From positions 4,905,501 through 4,969,500 of the forward strand of contig NZ_CP127173.1 of NCBI RefSeq assembly GCF_030264295.1: a stretch of 64,000 nucleotides of DNA. Direction: 5' to 3'. Source of the DNA: Amycolatopsis nalaikhensis (lineage in GTDB: Bacteria > Actinomycetota > Actinomycetes > Mycobacteriales > Pseudonocardiaceae). The position numbers and the translations under genes were made by a program. The notes under the pieces were generated by a model. The model did not search any database, had not been told where the DNA came from, and worked only from the letters and a program-made list of their open reading frames with translations. Below, in pieces: positions 16,548 to 24,886 of this stretch (positions are counted from its first letter, which is position 1; each line of letters starts with the position of its first letter).

Positions 16548-17533
16548 CAGCTGTTCGCCTTCGCGTACACCTCGGCGGCGTTCGCCTGGGTGACGAGCTG
16601 GGTCGGCAGCATCCGCGTCTTCGGCGGCTTCGCGCAGCCGATGAGGATGCTCTTCGCGGACTCCACGGCCTCGCGCCCGCCGGTGGGGTAGACGAACGTC
16701 GCCGCGAGGCGCCCGGCCTCGACCGCCTTGATCCCGCCGGACGGGATCGGCAGGCCGTCGATGCCGAGGAACTTGACCTTCTGGTCCAGCCCGGCGGCCT
16801 TCGCGGCCAGGTAGGCGCCCTCGGCCATCGGGTCGTTCTGCGCGTAGACGGCCTGGATGTCCGGGTGCGCCTTGAAGATCGCGTCGGCCTGCTGCTGGCC
16901 CTTCTCGCGCAGCCAGTCACCGTCCACAGTGGTCACGATGTCGATGCCGCGGCCCTCGATGCCCTTCGCGAAGCCGTCCTGGCGCTCCTTGGCCGGGGTC
17001 GAGCCGGCCAGTCCGCGGATTTCGGCGATCTTCCCGCCCTGCGGCAGGATCTTGTCCGCCAGGTACTGCCCGGCCTGGCGCCCGATGTCGACGTTGTCCG
17101 CGCCGATCCACTGCGTGTACGCGTCGCCGTCGACCTTGCGGTCCAGCACCAGCACCGGGATGCCCTTGTCGTAGGCCTTCTTCACGACCGCGGTCAACGG
17201 CGTCGCCTCGTTCGGGCTGATGATGAGCAGGTCGATCCGCTGGGTCAGGAAGTTCTCGACGTCGGCGACCTGCTTCGCGTTGTCCTGCTGCGCGTCAGCG
17301 AAGTTCACGGTGAACTGCGGGACACCGGCGGCGGCCTTCCGGATGTCGTCGTCCATCTGCTTGCGGTAGGGCTCGCCGACGTTGGCCTGGCTCACCCCGA
17401 TCGTGTACTTGTCGCCTTCGCCCTTGCAGGCCGCCGCGGACGTCGTGGCGCCCTGGCCGGAGTTCTCGTGCGTGGTGCCGCAGGCGGCCAGGACCAGGAC
17501 GAGCGCGGGTATCGCGAAGTGCTTGCCGGACAT
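16547..17533 (-). CDS. sugar ABC transporter substrate-binding lipoprotein
   Basis: A 328-residue RbsB-type (periplasmic-binding-protein class I) receptor. The lipobox LVLAACG (Cys at about 18) anchors it to the membrane. The mature part begins with a Ser/Thr-rich linker, then YTIGVSQANVGEPYRKQMDDDI. The later motifs IISPNEATPLTAVVKKAYDKGIP, VLDRKV and YAQNDPMAEGAYLAAK are typical of ribose/galactose/xylose-family receptors. It delivers a monosaccharide to the permease and ATPase encoded upstream. The stop overlaps the isomerase start. Confidence 0.9.
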   Translation of the reverse strand: MSGKHFAIPALVLVLAACGTTHENSGQGATTSAAACKGEGDKYTIGVSQANVGEPYRKQMDDDIRKAAAGVPQFTVNFADAQQDNAKQVADVENFLTQRIDLLIISPNEATPLTAVVKKAYDKGIPVLVLDRKVDGDAYTQWIGADNVDIGRQAGQYLADKILPQGGKIAEIRGLAGSTPAKERQDGFAKGIEGRGIDIVTTVDGDWLREKGQQQADAIFKAHPDIQAVYAQNDPMAEGAYLAAKAAGLDQKVKFLGIDGLPIPSGGIKAVEAGRLAATFVYPTGGREAVESAKSILIGCAKPPKTRMLPTQLVTQANAAEVYAKANS

Positions 17534-17547
17534 TCTCTGCTTCCCCT

Positions 17548-18558
17548 CTACGGTGTCGGGCGCAGTCGCTGCAGACCCGCGGCGACCACGATGACCAGGC
17601 CCTTGATCAGGAGTTGCACGTTGGGGTCGACGCTGTTGAGCGCCAGGACGTTGTTGAGCACGCCCAGCAGCAGCGCGCCGGCGACGGTGCCGGACACCGA
17701 GCCGCGGCCGCCCGAGAGCGCGGTGCCGCCGATGACGACCGCGGCGATGGCGTCGAGTTCGTAGCCCGTGCCGTCGTTGGGGCTGCCCTGGTTCAGCTGG
17801 CCGGCGTGGATGATCCCGGCGAGCGCGGCGAGCAGCCCGCTCAGCCCGTAGACCAGCACCTTGACGCGGGTGACGGCGACGCCGGAGAGGCGCGCGGCCT
17901 TCTCGTTGCCGCCGATGGCGTAGACGTGCCGGGCGAACGCGCTCGTGCGCAGGAAGACGATCGCGGCGACGGCGACCACGGCGAAGATGATCGCCGGGAT
18001 CGGCACCAGCCCGTCGAACGTCCGCTCGCCGAGCAGCGAGAACGCGACGGGTGCCTCGCCGGGGCCGTCGCCGTAGGAGATCTGGACGCCCTGGCCGCCC
18101 GACCAGATCCGCGCGAGCCCGCGCGCGACCTGCAGCCCGGCGAGGGTGACGATGAACGCCTGGATGCCGAACACCGCCGACGCGACGCCCTGCAGCAGCC
18201 CGAAGAGCAGGCCCGCGGCGAGCACGACGAGCACCGCGGGGAGCACGCCGAGCCCGTTGTCCACGAGCAGCACGGCCGAGCCGACGGCGGCGAGCCCGAG
18301 CACGGCGCCGACCGACAGGTCGATCCCGCCGATCAGGACCACGAACGTCATGCCGACGGCGATGATGCCGATCTCGGAGATGGCGCGCACGACGTTGAAC
18401 AGGTTCTCGCTGTCGAGGAAGAGCAGTTCGCCGTCGCGGGACGGCGAGAACGCGATCGCCGCGGCCAGCACCAGGACCAGGCCGAACAGGCTCTGAAAGC
18501 GGAACAGCGCGGCCACGACGGCGGCGCGGCGGGTGGGCAGGAACTCGGCCGTGGTCAT
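17548..18558 (-). CDS. sugar ABC transporter permease (RbsC type)
   Basis: A 336-residue integral membrane protein with about eight to ten helices. The family block IAVGMTFVVLIGGIDLSVGAVLGLAA (about 73-98) and the EAA-like loop with AIGGNEKAARLSGVAVTRVK are present. The ending includes AIAAVVIGGTALSGGRGSVSG, also characteristic. It forms the transmembrane channel for the sugar. Its ATG overlaps the stop of the ATPase gene by four bases (18555-18558), so production of the two is coupled. The binding-protein start lies 14 bp beyond its stop. Confidence 0.92.
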   Translation of the reverse strand: MTTAEFLPTRRAAVVAALFRFQSLFGLVLVLAAAIAFSPSRDGELLFLDSENLFNVVRAISEIGIIAVGMTFVVLIGGIDLSVGAVLGLAAVGSAVLLVDNGLGVLPAVLVVLAAGLLFGLLQGVASAVFGIQAFIVTLAGLQVARGLARIWSGGQGVQISYGDGPGEAPVAFSLLGERTFDGLVPIPAIIFAVVAVAAIVFLRTSAFARHVYAIGGNEKAARLSGVAVTRVKVLVYGLSGLLAALAGIIHAGQLNQGSPNDGTGYELDAIAAVVIGGTALSGGRGSVSGTVAGALLLGVLNNVLALNSVDPNVQLLIKGLVIVVAAGLQRLRPTP

Positions 18559-20084
18559 CGCGCTTCCCCCATCGCCGCGGCGAGCAGCTCGGCTTCGCCG
18601 GCGTCGTGCGTGTCCAGCTCCCGTTCGCTGCGGCCGTCGCGCAGGATGACGACGCGGTCGCACAGCCCGACCAGCTCGGCGGGCTCGGAGGAGGCGAGCA
18701 GGACGCCGATGCCGCGCGCGGCCGCGGCGGCCAGCAGCTGGTAGATCTCCGCCTTCGCCCCGACGTCGACGCCGCGGGTCGGCTCGTCGAGCAGCAGCAG
18801 CGCCGGTTCGGTGAGCAGGGCCCGGCCGAGCACGACCTTCTGCTGGTTGCCGCCGGAGAGCGTGCCGACCGGGTCGGCGACGGCGCCTTTCACCTTCAGC
18901 TCGGTCAGGACCTTGGTGACGGTGGCGTTCTCGCGACGCCGCGGCACGACACCCGCGGTCGCGAGCCGGTCCACAACGGACAGTGCGGTGTTCGCGCGGA
19001 CGGAGTGCGGCAGGGCCAGCCCGGCGACCCGGCGGTCCTCGGGCACCAGCGCGAGCCCGAGCTTGGCGGCGTGGCGCGGCCGCCGCGGCCGGACTTCCCT
19101 GCCGTTGAGGCGAACTCGCCCTTGCCACCGCCCGGGCGTACCGGCGCCGAAGAGCGTCTCCAGCAGCTCGGTGCGGCCCGAGCCGAGCAGCCCGCCGACG
19201 CCGACGATCTCCCCGGCGCGGACGGTGAGCGAGATCCCCGCGGGCTCCCGGCGGCCGGGCCGGTGCCGTCGCGGGCGCAGCGCGAAGTCGTCGAGGCGGA
19301 GCAGCTCACCGCCGGTTTCGCCGTGCTTGACGCGGAAAAGCGCTTGGACGGGACGGCCGATCATCGCCTCGGTCACCTGCTCGACGGTCAGGTCACGGGC
19401 GGCGAACCCGGCGGCGACGCGGCCGTTGCGCAGCACGGTGGCCCGGTCGGCGATCCGCCCGATCTCCTCGAGCCGGTGGGAGATGTAGACGATCCCGGCG
19501 CCCGCCTCGCGCAGCTCGCCGATCACCTTGGCCATCCGCTCGACCTCGGCGCCGGTGAGCGCGGACGTCGGCTCGTCCATGATCAGCACCCGCGCGTCGA
19601 GGGCGAGGGCCTTGGCGATGGCGATGAGCTGCTGCTCACCGGTGCGCAGCTCGCCGACGGCGCGCTTCGGGTCGAGCGCGATGCCGGTGCGGGCGAGCAG
19701 CTCGCGCGTCTCGCGGTGCATCCGCTGCCGCGCGACCGCGCCGAACTTGGTGTGCGGCTCGCGGCCGAGGAAGATGTTGGCGGCCACGGAAAGGCCCGGC
19801 ACGAGGTCGAGTTCCTGCGGGATCATCGCGATGCCGCACTTCCGCGCGTCGACCGGGCCGCCGAAGGACACGGGCTCGCCGTCGATCTCGATGGTCCCGC
19901 GGTAGCCGGTGACGTCGCCGGAGAGGATCCGCATCAGCGTCGACTTGCCGGCGCCGTTTTCGCCGAGCAGCGCGTGCACCTCGCCGCGGCGCACGGTGAA
20001 GTCGACGCGGTCGCAGGCGAGCGTGCCGCCGTAGGCCTTGCTGACGCCGGTCATCGCGACCAGCGGGGTACCCGGCTCTTCCAT
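18555..20084 (-). CDS. sugar ABC transporter ATP-binding protein, two-domain (RbsA type)
   Basis: A 509-residue protein with two fused ATPase domains. Domain 1 has Walker A LLGENGAGKST, a diverged signature LRTGEQQLIAIAKAL and Walker B VLIMDEPTSAL. Domain 2 has a diverged Walker A (GGLLGSGRTELL), the signature LSGGNQQK and Walker B LLLLDEPTRGVDVGAKA. Weak second P-loops are normal in RbsA/XylG/MglA proteins. It powers import through the adjacent permease. It is the first gene of the minus-strand operon and is preceded by a GTAATCGATTAC operator. Confidence 0.93.
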   Translation of the reverse strand: MEEPGTPLVAMTGVSKAYGGTLACDRVDFTVRRGEVHALLGENGAGKSTLMRILSGDVTGYRGTIEIDGEPVSFGGPVDARKCGIAMIPQELDLVPGLSVAANIFLGREPHTKFGAVARQRMHRETRELLARTGIALDPKRAVGELRTGEQQLIAIAKALALDARVLIMDEPTSALTGAEVERMAKVIGELREAGAGIVYISHRLEEIGRIADRATVLRNGRVAAGFAARDLTVEQVTEAMIGRPVQALFRVKHGETGGELLRLDDFALRPRRHRPGRREPAGISLTVRAGEIVGVGGLLGSGRTELLETLFGAGTPGRWQGRVRLNGREVRPRRPRHAAKLGLALVPEDRRVAGLALPHSVRANTALSVVDRLATAGVVPRRRENATVTKVLTELKVKGAVADPVGTLSGGNQQKVVLGRALLTEPALLLLDEPTRGVDVGAKAEIYQLLAAAAARGIGVLLASSEPAELVGLCDRVVILRDGRSERELDTHDAGEAELLAAAMGEAR

Positions 20085-20113
20085 GACACCCCTCGCGTCG
20101 GCGGAAGATGGGA

Positions 20114-20125
20114 GTAATCGATTAC
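20114..20125. promoter_or_regulatory. LacI-type operator GTAATCGATTAC before the ABC operon
   Basis: A perfect 12-bp palindrome 30 bp upstream of the ATPase start. A near-identical GGTAATCGATTTCC occurs at 21252-21265 before the kinase gene. Central CG and flanking A/T symmetry match LacI/GalR operator form, and a LacI gene lies between the two sites. Confidence 0.75.
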
Positions 20126-20208
20126 CCAGACGCTAGGGGTGGTGTGGAGGTGTGTCAAGCGTCACTTCGGGCCAACAACCCCGAGCTTTCACGTGAAAGC
20201 TCGGGGGT

Positions 20209-21195
20209 TCAGGGGGTGGAGCTGCCGCGGACGATGAGCTGCGCCGCCATCGTCGTCGTGGTCGCCGGGCGCGCGCCGCGGTCGCCGATGCGGTCGAGTA
20301 GCAGGCGCGCCGCCAGCTGGCCCATGGCGTGGGCGGGCTGGGCGACGACGGTCAGCGCGGGCGAAATCAGCGTCGCCCACGGCGCGTCGTCGAACGACAC
20401 GATCCCGACGTCGCGCCCCGATCGGAGGCCCCGCTCGGCCATCGCCTGGAGCACGCCGACGGACATCGTGCTGCTGGAGACCAGGAGCGCGTCGGCCTTC
20501 GGCAAGAGCTGCGTCGCGGCCTCGTGTCCGCCGGCTTCGCGGAATTCGCAGCGGCGCACCAGTTTCGCTGAGTATTTCCGGCCCGCGTCGCGGAGTCCGT
20601 CGCGGTAACCGTCGAGCCGCTCGTCCGCGGTCGTGACGCCCGGCGGGCCGGCGATGCAGCCGATCCGTTCGTAGCCTTGGGCGGCCAGGTGCCGGACGGC
20701 CTCGCGAGCCGCCGCGCGGGAGTCGACGAGCACGGCGTCGCACTCCGCGGAGCCGAGCCGCCGGTCGACCGTGACGATCGGGGTCCGGTGCGTGGTCAGC
20801 GGCCGGACGTCGCTGTCGCCGGTGGTCGGCGACATGATCACGCCGGCGAGCCGCTCCTGCGCGGCGACCTCGACGTACCGGCGTTCCTTCGCGGTGTTCT
20901 CGTCGGAATTGCACAGCATCACCGAGAATCCGGCGGCCTGCGCGGTGTCTTCGACCCCGCGCGCGATCGCCGTGAAGAACGGGTTTTCGACGTCGGAGAT
21001 GATCAGCGCCAGCACGGCGGTTTCGCGGCGGCGCAGGCTGCGCGCGAGACCGTTCGGGGTGTAGCCGAGCTCTTCCACCGCCCTGGCGACGCGTTCGGCG
21101 AGCACCGGGTCCACAGTGGACTTGCCGTTGAGGGCGCGGGACACGGTCGCGGTCGAGACCCCGGCCAGCGCCGCCACGTCGGAGATCGTCGCCAC
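20209..21195 (-). CDS. LacI-family transcriptional repressor of the sugar module
   Basis: A 328-residue regulator starting at GTG 21195. The HTH is textbook LacI: ATISDVAALAGVSTATVSRAL, followed by the hinge YTPNGLARSLRRRET. The C-terminal sugar-binding domain includes LALIISDVENPFFTAIARGV, PIVTVDRRL and DVGIVSFDDAPWA. It should repress the flanking ABC operon and kinase until a sugar or sugar phosphate binds. An upstream in-frame ATG at 21243 would add 16 residues ahead of the HTH and is less likely. A perfect inverted repeat with AGCTTTCACGTGAAAGCT near 20188-20205 follows the stop and may terminate transcription. Confidence 0.93.
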   Translation of the reverse strand: MATISDVAALAGVSTATVSRALNGKSTVDPVLAERVARAVEELGYTPNGLARSLRRRETAVLALIISDVENPFFTAIARGVEDTAQAAGFSVMLCNSDENTAKERRYVEVAAQERLAGVIMSPTTGDSDVRPLTTHRTPIVTVDRRLGSAECDAVLVDSRAAAREAVRHLAAQGYERIGCIAGPPGVTTADERLDGYRDGLRDAGRKYSAKLVRRCEFREAGGHEAATQLLPKADALLVSSSTMSVGVLQAMAERGLRSGRDVGIVSFDDAPWATLISPALTVVAQPAHAMGQLAARLLLDRIGDRGARPATTTTMAAQLIVRGSSTP

Positions 21196-21251
21196 CCGCG
21201 TCCTCGCTCGCTCTCGTCGTTGACACTGCCCCCGGCACACCATAGCGTGGT

Positions 21252-21265
21252 GGTAATCGATTTCC
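21252..21265. promoter_or_regulatory. LacI-type operator before the FGGY kinase
   Basis: GGTAATCGATTTCC lies 26 bp before the kinase start and 57 bp before the divergent LacI start. One base breaks symmetry relative to the palindrome at 20114-20125. It would permit both autoregulation and control of the kinase. Confidence 0.7.
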
Positions 21266-21290
21266 CGCAGGTTGGTCCGTGGAGGGGCGG

Positions 21291-22772
21291 ATGACGGGGC
21301 TGCTGCTCGGCGTGGACATCGGCACGGCCAGTTCCAAGGGCGTGCTGGTGGACCCGGGCGGCGCGGTGCTCGCGCGGTCGGTGCGCGAGCACGCCGTCTC
21401 GACGCCGCGGCCGGGCTGGTTCGAGCACGACGCCGAGACGGTCTGGTGGGCTGATTTCACGGAGATCGTCGCGGACCTGCTGCGCGCGGCGGCCGGCCGT
21501 CCCCTCGCGGCGCTGGGGATCAGCGGAATCGGGCCGTGCTTGCTCCCGGCGACCGCCTCGGGCGAGCCGCTGCGGCCGGCGATCTTGTACGGCGTCGACA
21601 CGCGGGCGAGCGCCGAGATCGCGTCGCTGAACGCGGAGCTGGGAGCGTCGGAGATCCTCGCGCGCGGCGGGTCACCGTTGACGAGCCAGGCGGTCGGGCC
21701 GAAGGTGCGCTGGCTGGCGCGGCACGAGCCGGAGGTCTACGCGCGGACGAAGAAGCTGCTGATGGCGAGCTCGTTCCTGGTGCACCGGCTGACCGGGCGG
21801 TACGTGCTGGACCACCATTCGGCGAGCCAGTGCACGCCGCTGTACGACTTGGTGGCGGGGAAGTGGGCGACGGACTGGGCGGAGCGGGTCGCGCCGGGGT
21901 TGCCGCTGCCGGAACTGCTGTGGTCGACGGAGATCGCGGGCGAGGTGACGCCCGTGGCGGCGGCGTTGACGGGGCTACCGGTGGGCTTGCCGGTCACGGC
22001 GGGGACGATCGACGCGTGGGCCGAGGCGGCGAGTGTGGGTGTCCGCGAGCCGGGCGACGTGATGGTCATGTACGGCACGACGATGTTCTTGATCCAGGTG
22101 CTGTCCGAGCCGCGCCCGCACCCCGGGTTGTGGGGGACGCGGGGAGTGGTCCCGGGGAGTTTCACGCTGGCGGCGGGGATGGCGACGTCCGGCGCGGTGA
22201 CCGACTGGTTGCGCAAGCTTGTCGGGGCTTCGTACGCGGAATTGGTTGCTGAGGCGGCTTTGGTGTCTCCGGGGAGCCGGGGTTTGTTGATGCTGCCGTA
22301 CTTCGCGGGGGAGCGGACGCCGTTGTTCGACCCTGACGCGCGTGGGGTGTTGGCTGGGTTGACTACTACGCATGGCCGGGCCGAGATTTATCGGGCGGCG
22401 TTGGAGGGCATCGCTTACGGGGTGCGGCACAACCTGGAGGCGATGGCTGATGCCGGTGGGGCTGCCGGGCGGTTGGTTGCTGTCGGGGGTGGGACCAAGG
22501 GTGGGTTGTGGACTCGGATCGTCTCGGATGTGACCGGGCTGGCGCAGCAGATCCCGGCTGAGACCATCGGGGCTTGCCTGGGGGATGCCTTGCTGGCCGC
22601 GGAGGCGGTGGGGATGGATGCTTCGCGCGGCAATCCTATTGCGGCTACCGTGACGCCCGATCCGGGGAATTCGGCTCGGTATGAGGAGTTTTATCGGCAT
22701 TATCGGGCGCTGTACGAGGTGACCGCGGGGACGGCTCACTTTCTGGCTGCGCAGCAGCGCGAGGCTCGCTGA
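21291..22772 (+). CDS. FGGY-family carbohydrate kinase
   Basis: A 493-residue sugar kinase. The N-terminal ATPase turn is LLGVDIGTASSKGVLVD and the end of domain I includes ISGIGPCLLP. The FGGY second signature region is represented by YRAALEGIAYGVRHNLE with AVGGGTKGGLW (adenosine binding). It would phosphorylate the ketose made by the isomerase. ATG 21291 follows GGAGGGG. From about 22240 to the stop, codon choice shifts visibly toward T- and G-ending codons (GCT, GGG, GTT, TTG) compared with the C-rich first part. It is divergent from the LacI gene and shares its operator region. Confidence 0.9.
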   Translation: MTGLLLGVDIGTASSKGVLVDPGGAVLARSVREHAVSTPRPGWFEHDAETVWWADFTEIVADLLRAAAGRPLAALGISGIGPCLLPATASGEPLRPAILYGVDTRASAEIASLNAELGASEILARGGSPLTSQAVGPKVRWLARHEPEVYARTKKLLMASSFLVHRLTGRYVLDHHSASQCTPLYDLVAGKWATDWAERVAPGLPLPELLWSTEIAGEVTPVAAALTGLPVGLPVTAGTIDAWAEAASVGVREPGDVMVMYGTTMFLIQVLSEPRPHPGLWGTRGVVPGSFTLAAGMATSGAVTDWLRKLVGASYAELVAEAALVSPGSRGLLMLPYFAGERTPLFDPDARGVLAGLTTTHGRAEIYRAALEGIAYGVRHNLEAMADAGGAAGRLVAVGGGTKGGLWTRIVSDVTGLAQQIPAETIGACLGDALLAAEAVGMDASRGNPIAATVTPDPGNSARYEEFYRHYRALYEVTAGTAHFLAAQQREAR

Positions 22773-22812
22773 GTGACGGCCGGGTCCGGTTGCTCGGCCG
22801 GGCTCGCCGGAC

Positions 22813-22865
22813 GTCGTGAATGAGTCATTCAGGTCTTCGGAGGTCCTGAATGACTCATTCACGAC
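22813..22865. repeat. 53-bp perfect inverted repeat, terminator-like (family C)
   Basis: Arms of 21 bp (GTCGTGAATGAGTCATTCAGG and its exact complement) flank an 11-nt loop. It lies 40 bp after the kinase stop and 69 bp before the MarR gene. Only one copy is present here. It would make a strong RNA hairpin and may terminate the kinase transcript, though no T run follows. Confidence 0.85.
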
Positions 22866-22923
22866 AACGGCTTCCGGGCTCGAGAAGCCGCCGCCGACTT
22901 GCCCCACCCCACGCGACCTGCTA

Positions 22924-22938
22924 TGCATGAGTAATGCA
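22924..22938. promoter_or_regulatory. dyad TGCAT-N5-ATGCA over the MarR start codon
   Basis: ATGCATGA occurs twice (22923-22930 and 22934-22941) and forms the dyad TGCATGAGTAATGCA. It overlaps the start codon of the MarR gene. Its position suggests autorepression of the MarR-exporter operon. Confidence 0.5.
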
Positions 22939-23443
22939 TGAATCACGCCTGGCGAACCTGCTCGGCGCAACCGTGCTGAACCTGTCCGACCGGATGACCG
23001 CAGCCGCCGCCGGGGCGGCCGGTGTCAGCCTCAGCGGGACTTCCGCCCTTGTCGTCCTCACCGAATTTCCCGGCCTCGGTGGCACCGAACTCGGCCAGCG
23101 GATCGGGCTCAGCCAGCCCGCCTGTGCCCGCATGCTCGACCAGCTCGAAGCCCGCGGCCTGGTCCGGCGGCAGGCCAAGCAGGGCCGCGCGGTCGCCGTC
23201 GTCCTCACGCGCTCCGGCCGCGCCGCCGCCGCGCGGGCCCTTGATGCCCGGCAAAAAGTCCTCGTCGCCGCCTTGCGTGCAGTCGACGACCACGCCGCAC
23301 TCGAAACAGCCCTGGAACAACTCCTGCCAGGCCTGCACGCCGAAGTCCGCTCCGGCGACCTCATGTGCCGTCTCTGCGATCGCGCGTGCTGCGTCGCCGA
23401 TGCGCAACTCTGTCCGGTGGGGCAGGCCGAACGGAGGTCCTGA
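22934..23443 (+). CDS. MarR-family regulator with Cys-rich C-terminus
   Basis: A 169-residue winged-helix repressor. The recognition region is ELGQRIGLSQPACARMLDQLEARGLV, and the wing follows with RRQAKQGRAVAVVLT. The C-terminus carries a cluster of five or six cysteines (MCRLCDRACC and QLCPVG), spaced as expected for a metal- or thiol-responsive site. The stop overlaps the start of the EamA exporter (TGATG), so the two form an operon. It likely represses itself and the exporter until oxidised or bound by metal or ligand; that is inference. Confidence 0.88.
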   Translation: MHESRLANLLGATVLNLSDRMTAAAAGAAGVSLSGTSALVVLTEFPGLGGTELGQRIGLSQPACARMLDQLEARGLVRRQAKQGRAVAVVLTRSGRAAAARALDARQKVLVAALRAVDDHAALETALEQLLPGLHAEVRSGDLMCRLCDRACCVADAQLCPVGQAERRS

Positions 23444-24266
23444 TGGGGAACGTCCTCGCGCTCGTCTCGGCCCTGTGCTTCGGGGTCACGCACTTCGTCA
23501 GCGGGCTCGCGTCGCGCCGGGCGCCGGGCATGACCGTCTCTCTTCACGCCCAGGTCGCCGGGACCGTCGTGACCCTTCCGCTCGCCTTCGTCAGCGGCTC
23601 GCCGACCCTTGGCGCGCTCGGGTGGGGTGCTCTCTCCGGTGCCGGGACCGGAATCGGCGTCGCCTTCCTTTACCGGGCCATGGGGAAGGGCGCGATGAGC
23701 CTCGTCGTGCGCACCAGCGACGTCGCCGCCGTGGTCCTTCCGGTCCTTTTCGGACTGCTTCTGCTCGGGCAGCGGCTCTCGCCCGCCGCCCTCTCCGGGG
23801 TCTGCTGCGCCATCCCGCCCTGTGGCTGGTCTCGCGCGGTACCGGCGAGAAACGCACCGCCGCGGGGATCCCCGACGCCTTCGTCGCCGGTCTCGGCTTC
23901 GCCGCGCACTTCGTCGCCCTGTCGCGGATTCCGGCCGAGGTGGGGTTCTGGCCCGTTGTGGTCAGCCGCGCGGTTTCCGTCGTCGTCATCGCGAGCCTCG
24001 TCGCCGCGACGCGCGCGCCGTGGCGGTTGCCTTCGCGGCTGGTCGGGCCCGCCGTCTTCGCCGGGGCCTGCGGCAGCGCCGCCACCGTTCTCTACCTGCT
24101 CGCCGCGCAGCAGCAGATCCTCGCCGTCGCCGCCGTGCTCGCCGCGCTCTACCCCGCCGTTCCGGTGCTGCTCGCGCTCGTCTTCCTGCGGGAACGGCTC
24201 AACCGCGCCCAAGTGGCCGGCCTGCTCGGTGCCGGGGCGGCCATCGCCCTCGTCTCACTCGGCTGA
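23443..24266 (+). pseudogene. EamA/DMT-superfamily exporter, frameshifted
   Basis: The ATG at 23443 opens a ten-helix EamA protein (NVLALVSALCFGVTHFVSGLASRR and LYRAMGKGAMSLVVRTSDVAAVVLPVL). Near 23813-23816 the frame is lost. The second half continues in another frame from ALWLVSRGTGEKRTAAG to AGLLGAGAAIALVSLG at 24266. Adding one C to the run in GCCATCCCGCCCTG restores a protein of about 274 residues. This is a homopolymer-type difference, so sequencing error is plausible. It is translationally coupled to the Cys-rich MarR gene. Substrate is unknown. Confidence 0.85.
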
Positions 24267-24554
24267 GCGGCGGTCCCGGTAGTGCTCCAGCGCCGCCACC
24301 GACTCGGTGACCTGCTCGAAGCTCGGCAGCGCGCGGACGTTCGCCACCAGCGTCATGTCCTTGCGCGGGATCTCGACGAAGCACACCTCGACGCCGGACC
24401 GGGCGGCGTGGCTCGCCACCTGGGCCTGCCAGGTCGCCAGGTCGTGCTCGTCGCCGAGCCATTCGTGCAGGTAGACGCACCACCGGCCGCGCCGCAGCTC
24501 ACCCGCGATGTCGTGCTGGGCGACCAGGTACGGCTCGGTCACCCGGTCGGCCAT
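24255..24554 (-). CDS. small soluble protein of unknown function
   Basis: A 99-residue protein that I do not assign to a family. It begins MADRVTEPYLVAQHDIAGEL and contains WCVYLHEWLGDEHDL and VEVCFVEIPRKDMTLVANVRALPSF, an alternating strand/helix pattern. No signal peptide or membrane helix is seen. ATG 24554 follows GGGGAACGG. Its 3' end overlaps the convergent exporter gene by 12 bp. A possible promoter lies about 150 bp upstream on the minus strand. Confidence 0.6.
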   Translation of the reverse strand: MADRVTEPYLVAQHDIAGELRRGRWCVYLHEWLGDEHDLATWQAQVASHAARSGVEVCFVEIPRKDMTLVANVRALPSFEQVTESVAALEHYRDRRSAE

Positions 24555-24706
24555 GACCGTTCCCCGGAACACCAAGGCACTGCTTCCCTCCTGCGCCGGC
24601 GGTGACCCCTACCGTCCGGAAAACGCTCTCTCGCGCGGTGGCCTCCCCGCTCCCGCCGAGCAGCGTGCGCCCCGGTGGCCGATGGCGGTCCCGTCGGGGC
24701 GTGGCC

Positions 24707-24735
24707 AACATAGCGTGGGTTCTGTTTCCCAGCAA
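24707..24735 (-). promoter_or_regulatory. sigma-70-like promoter for the gene at 24554
   Basis: Read on the minus strand, TTGCTG (24735-24730) and TATGTT (24712-24707) are 17 bp apart. It lies in the 332-bp gene-free stretch 24555-24886, which otherwise holds only the hairpin at 24791-24824. Confidence 0.45.
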
Positions 24736-24790
24736 CCGTTTCCGCGTGAACGTCGATGCGGATGCCGCGTGCAGGATCCGCGTGCGGATG

Positions 24791-24824
24791 CACGTGCCGG
24801 TGTTCACCTGAACACGGGCACGTG
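24791..24824. terminator. 34-bp near-perfect hairpin after the NHL/SMP-30-like gene
   Basis: CACGTGCC pairs with GGCACGTG, and internally GTGTTCA pairs with TGAACAC across a CC centre, with one G-G mismatch. It lies 62 bp past the stop of the minus-strand gene ending at 24887. No T tract is present. It could also bind a regulator. Confidence 0.5.
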
Positions 24825-24886
24825 AGTTCACAGAGGACGATCACGCGTGACCGGGTGGGTACCGAGCGTGAGTGAGTCTCCTCGGC

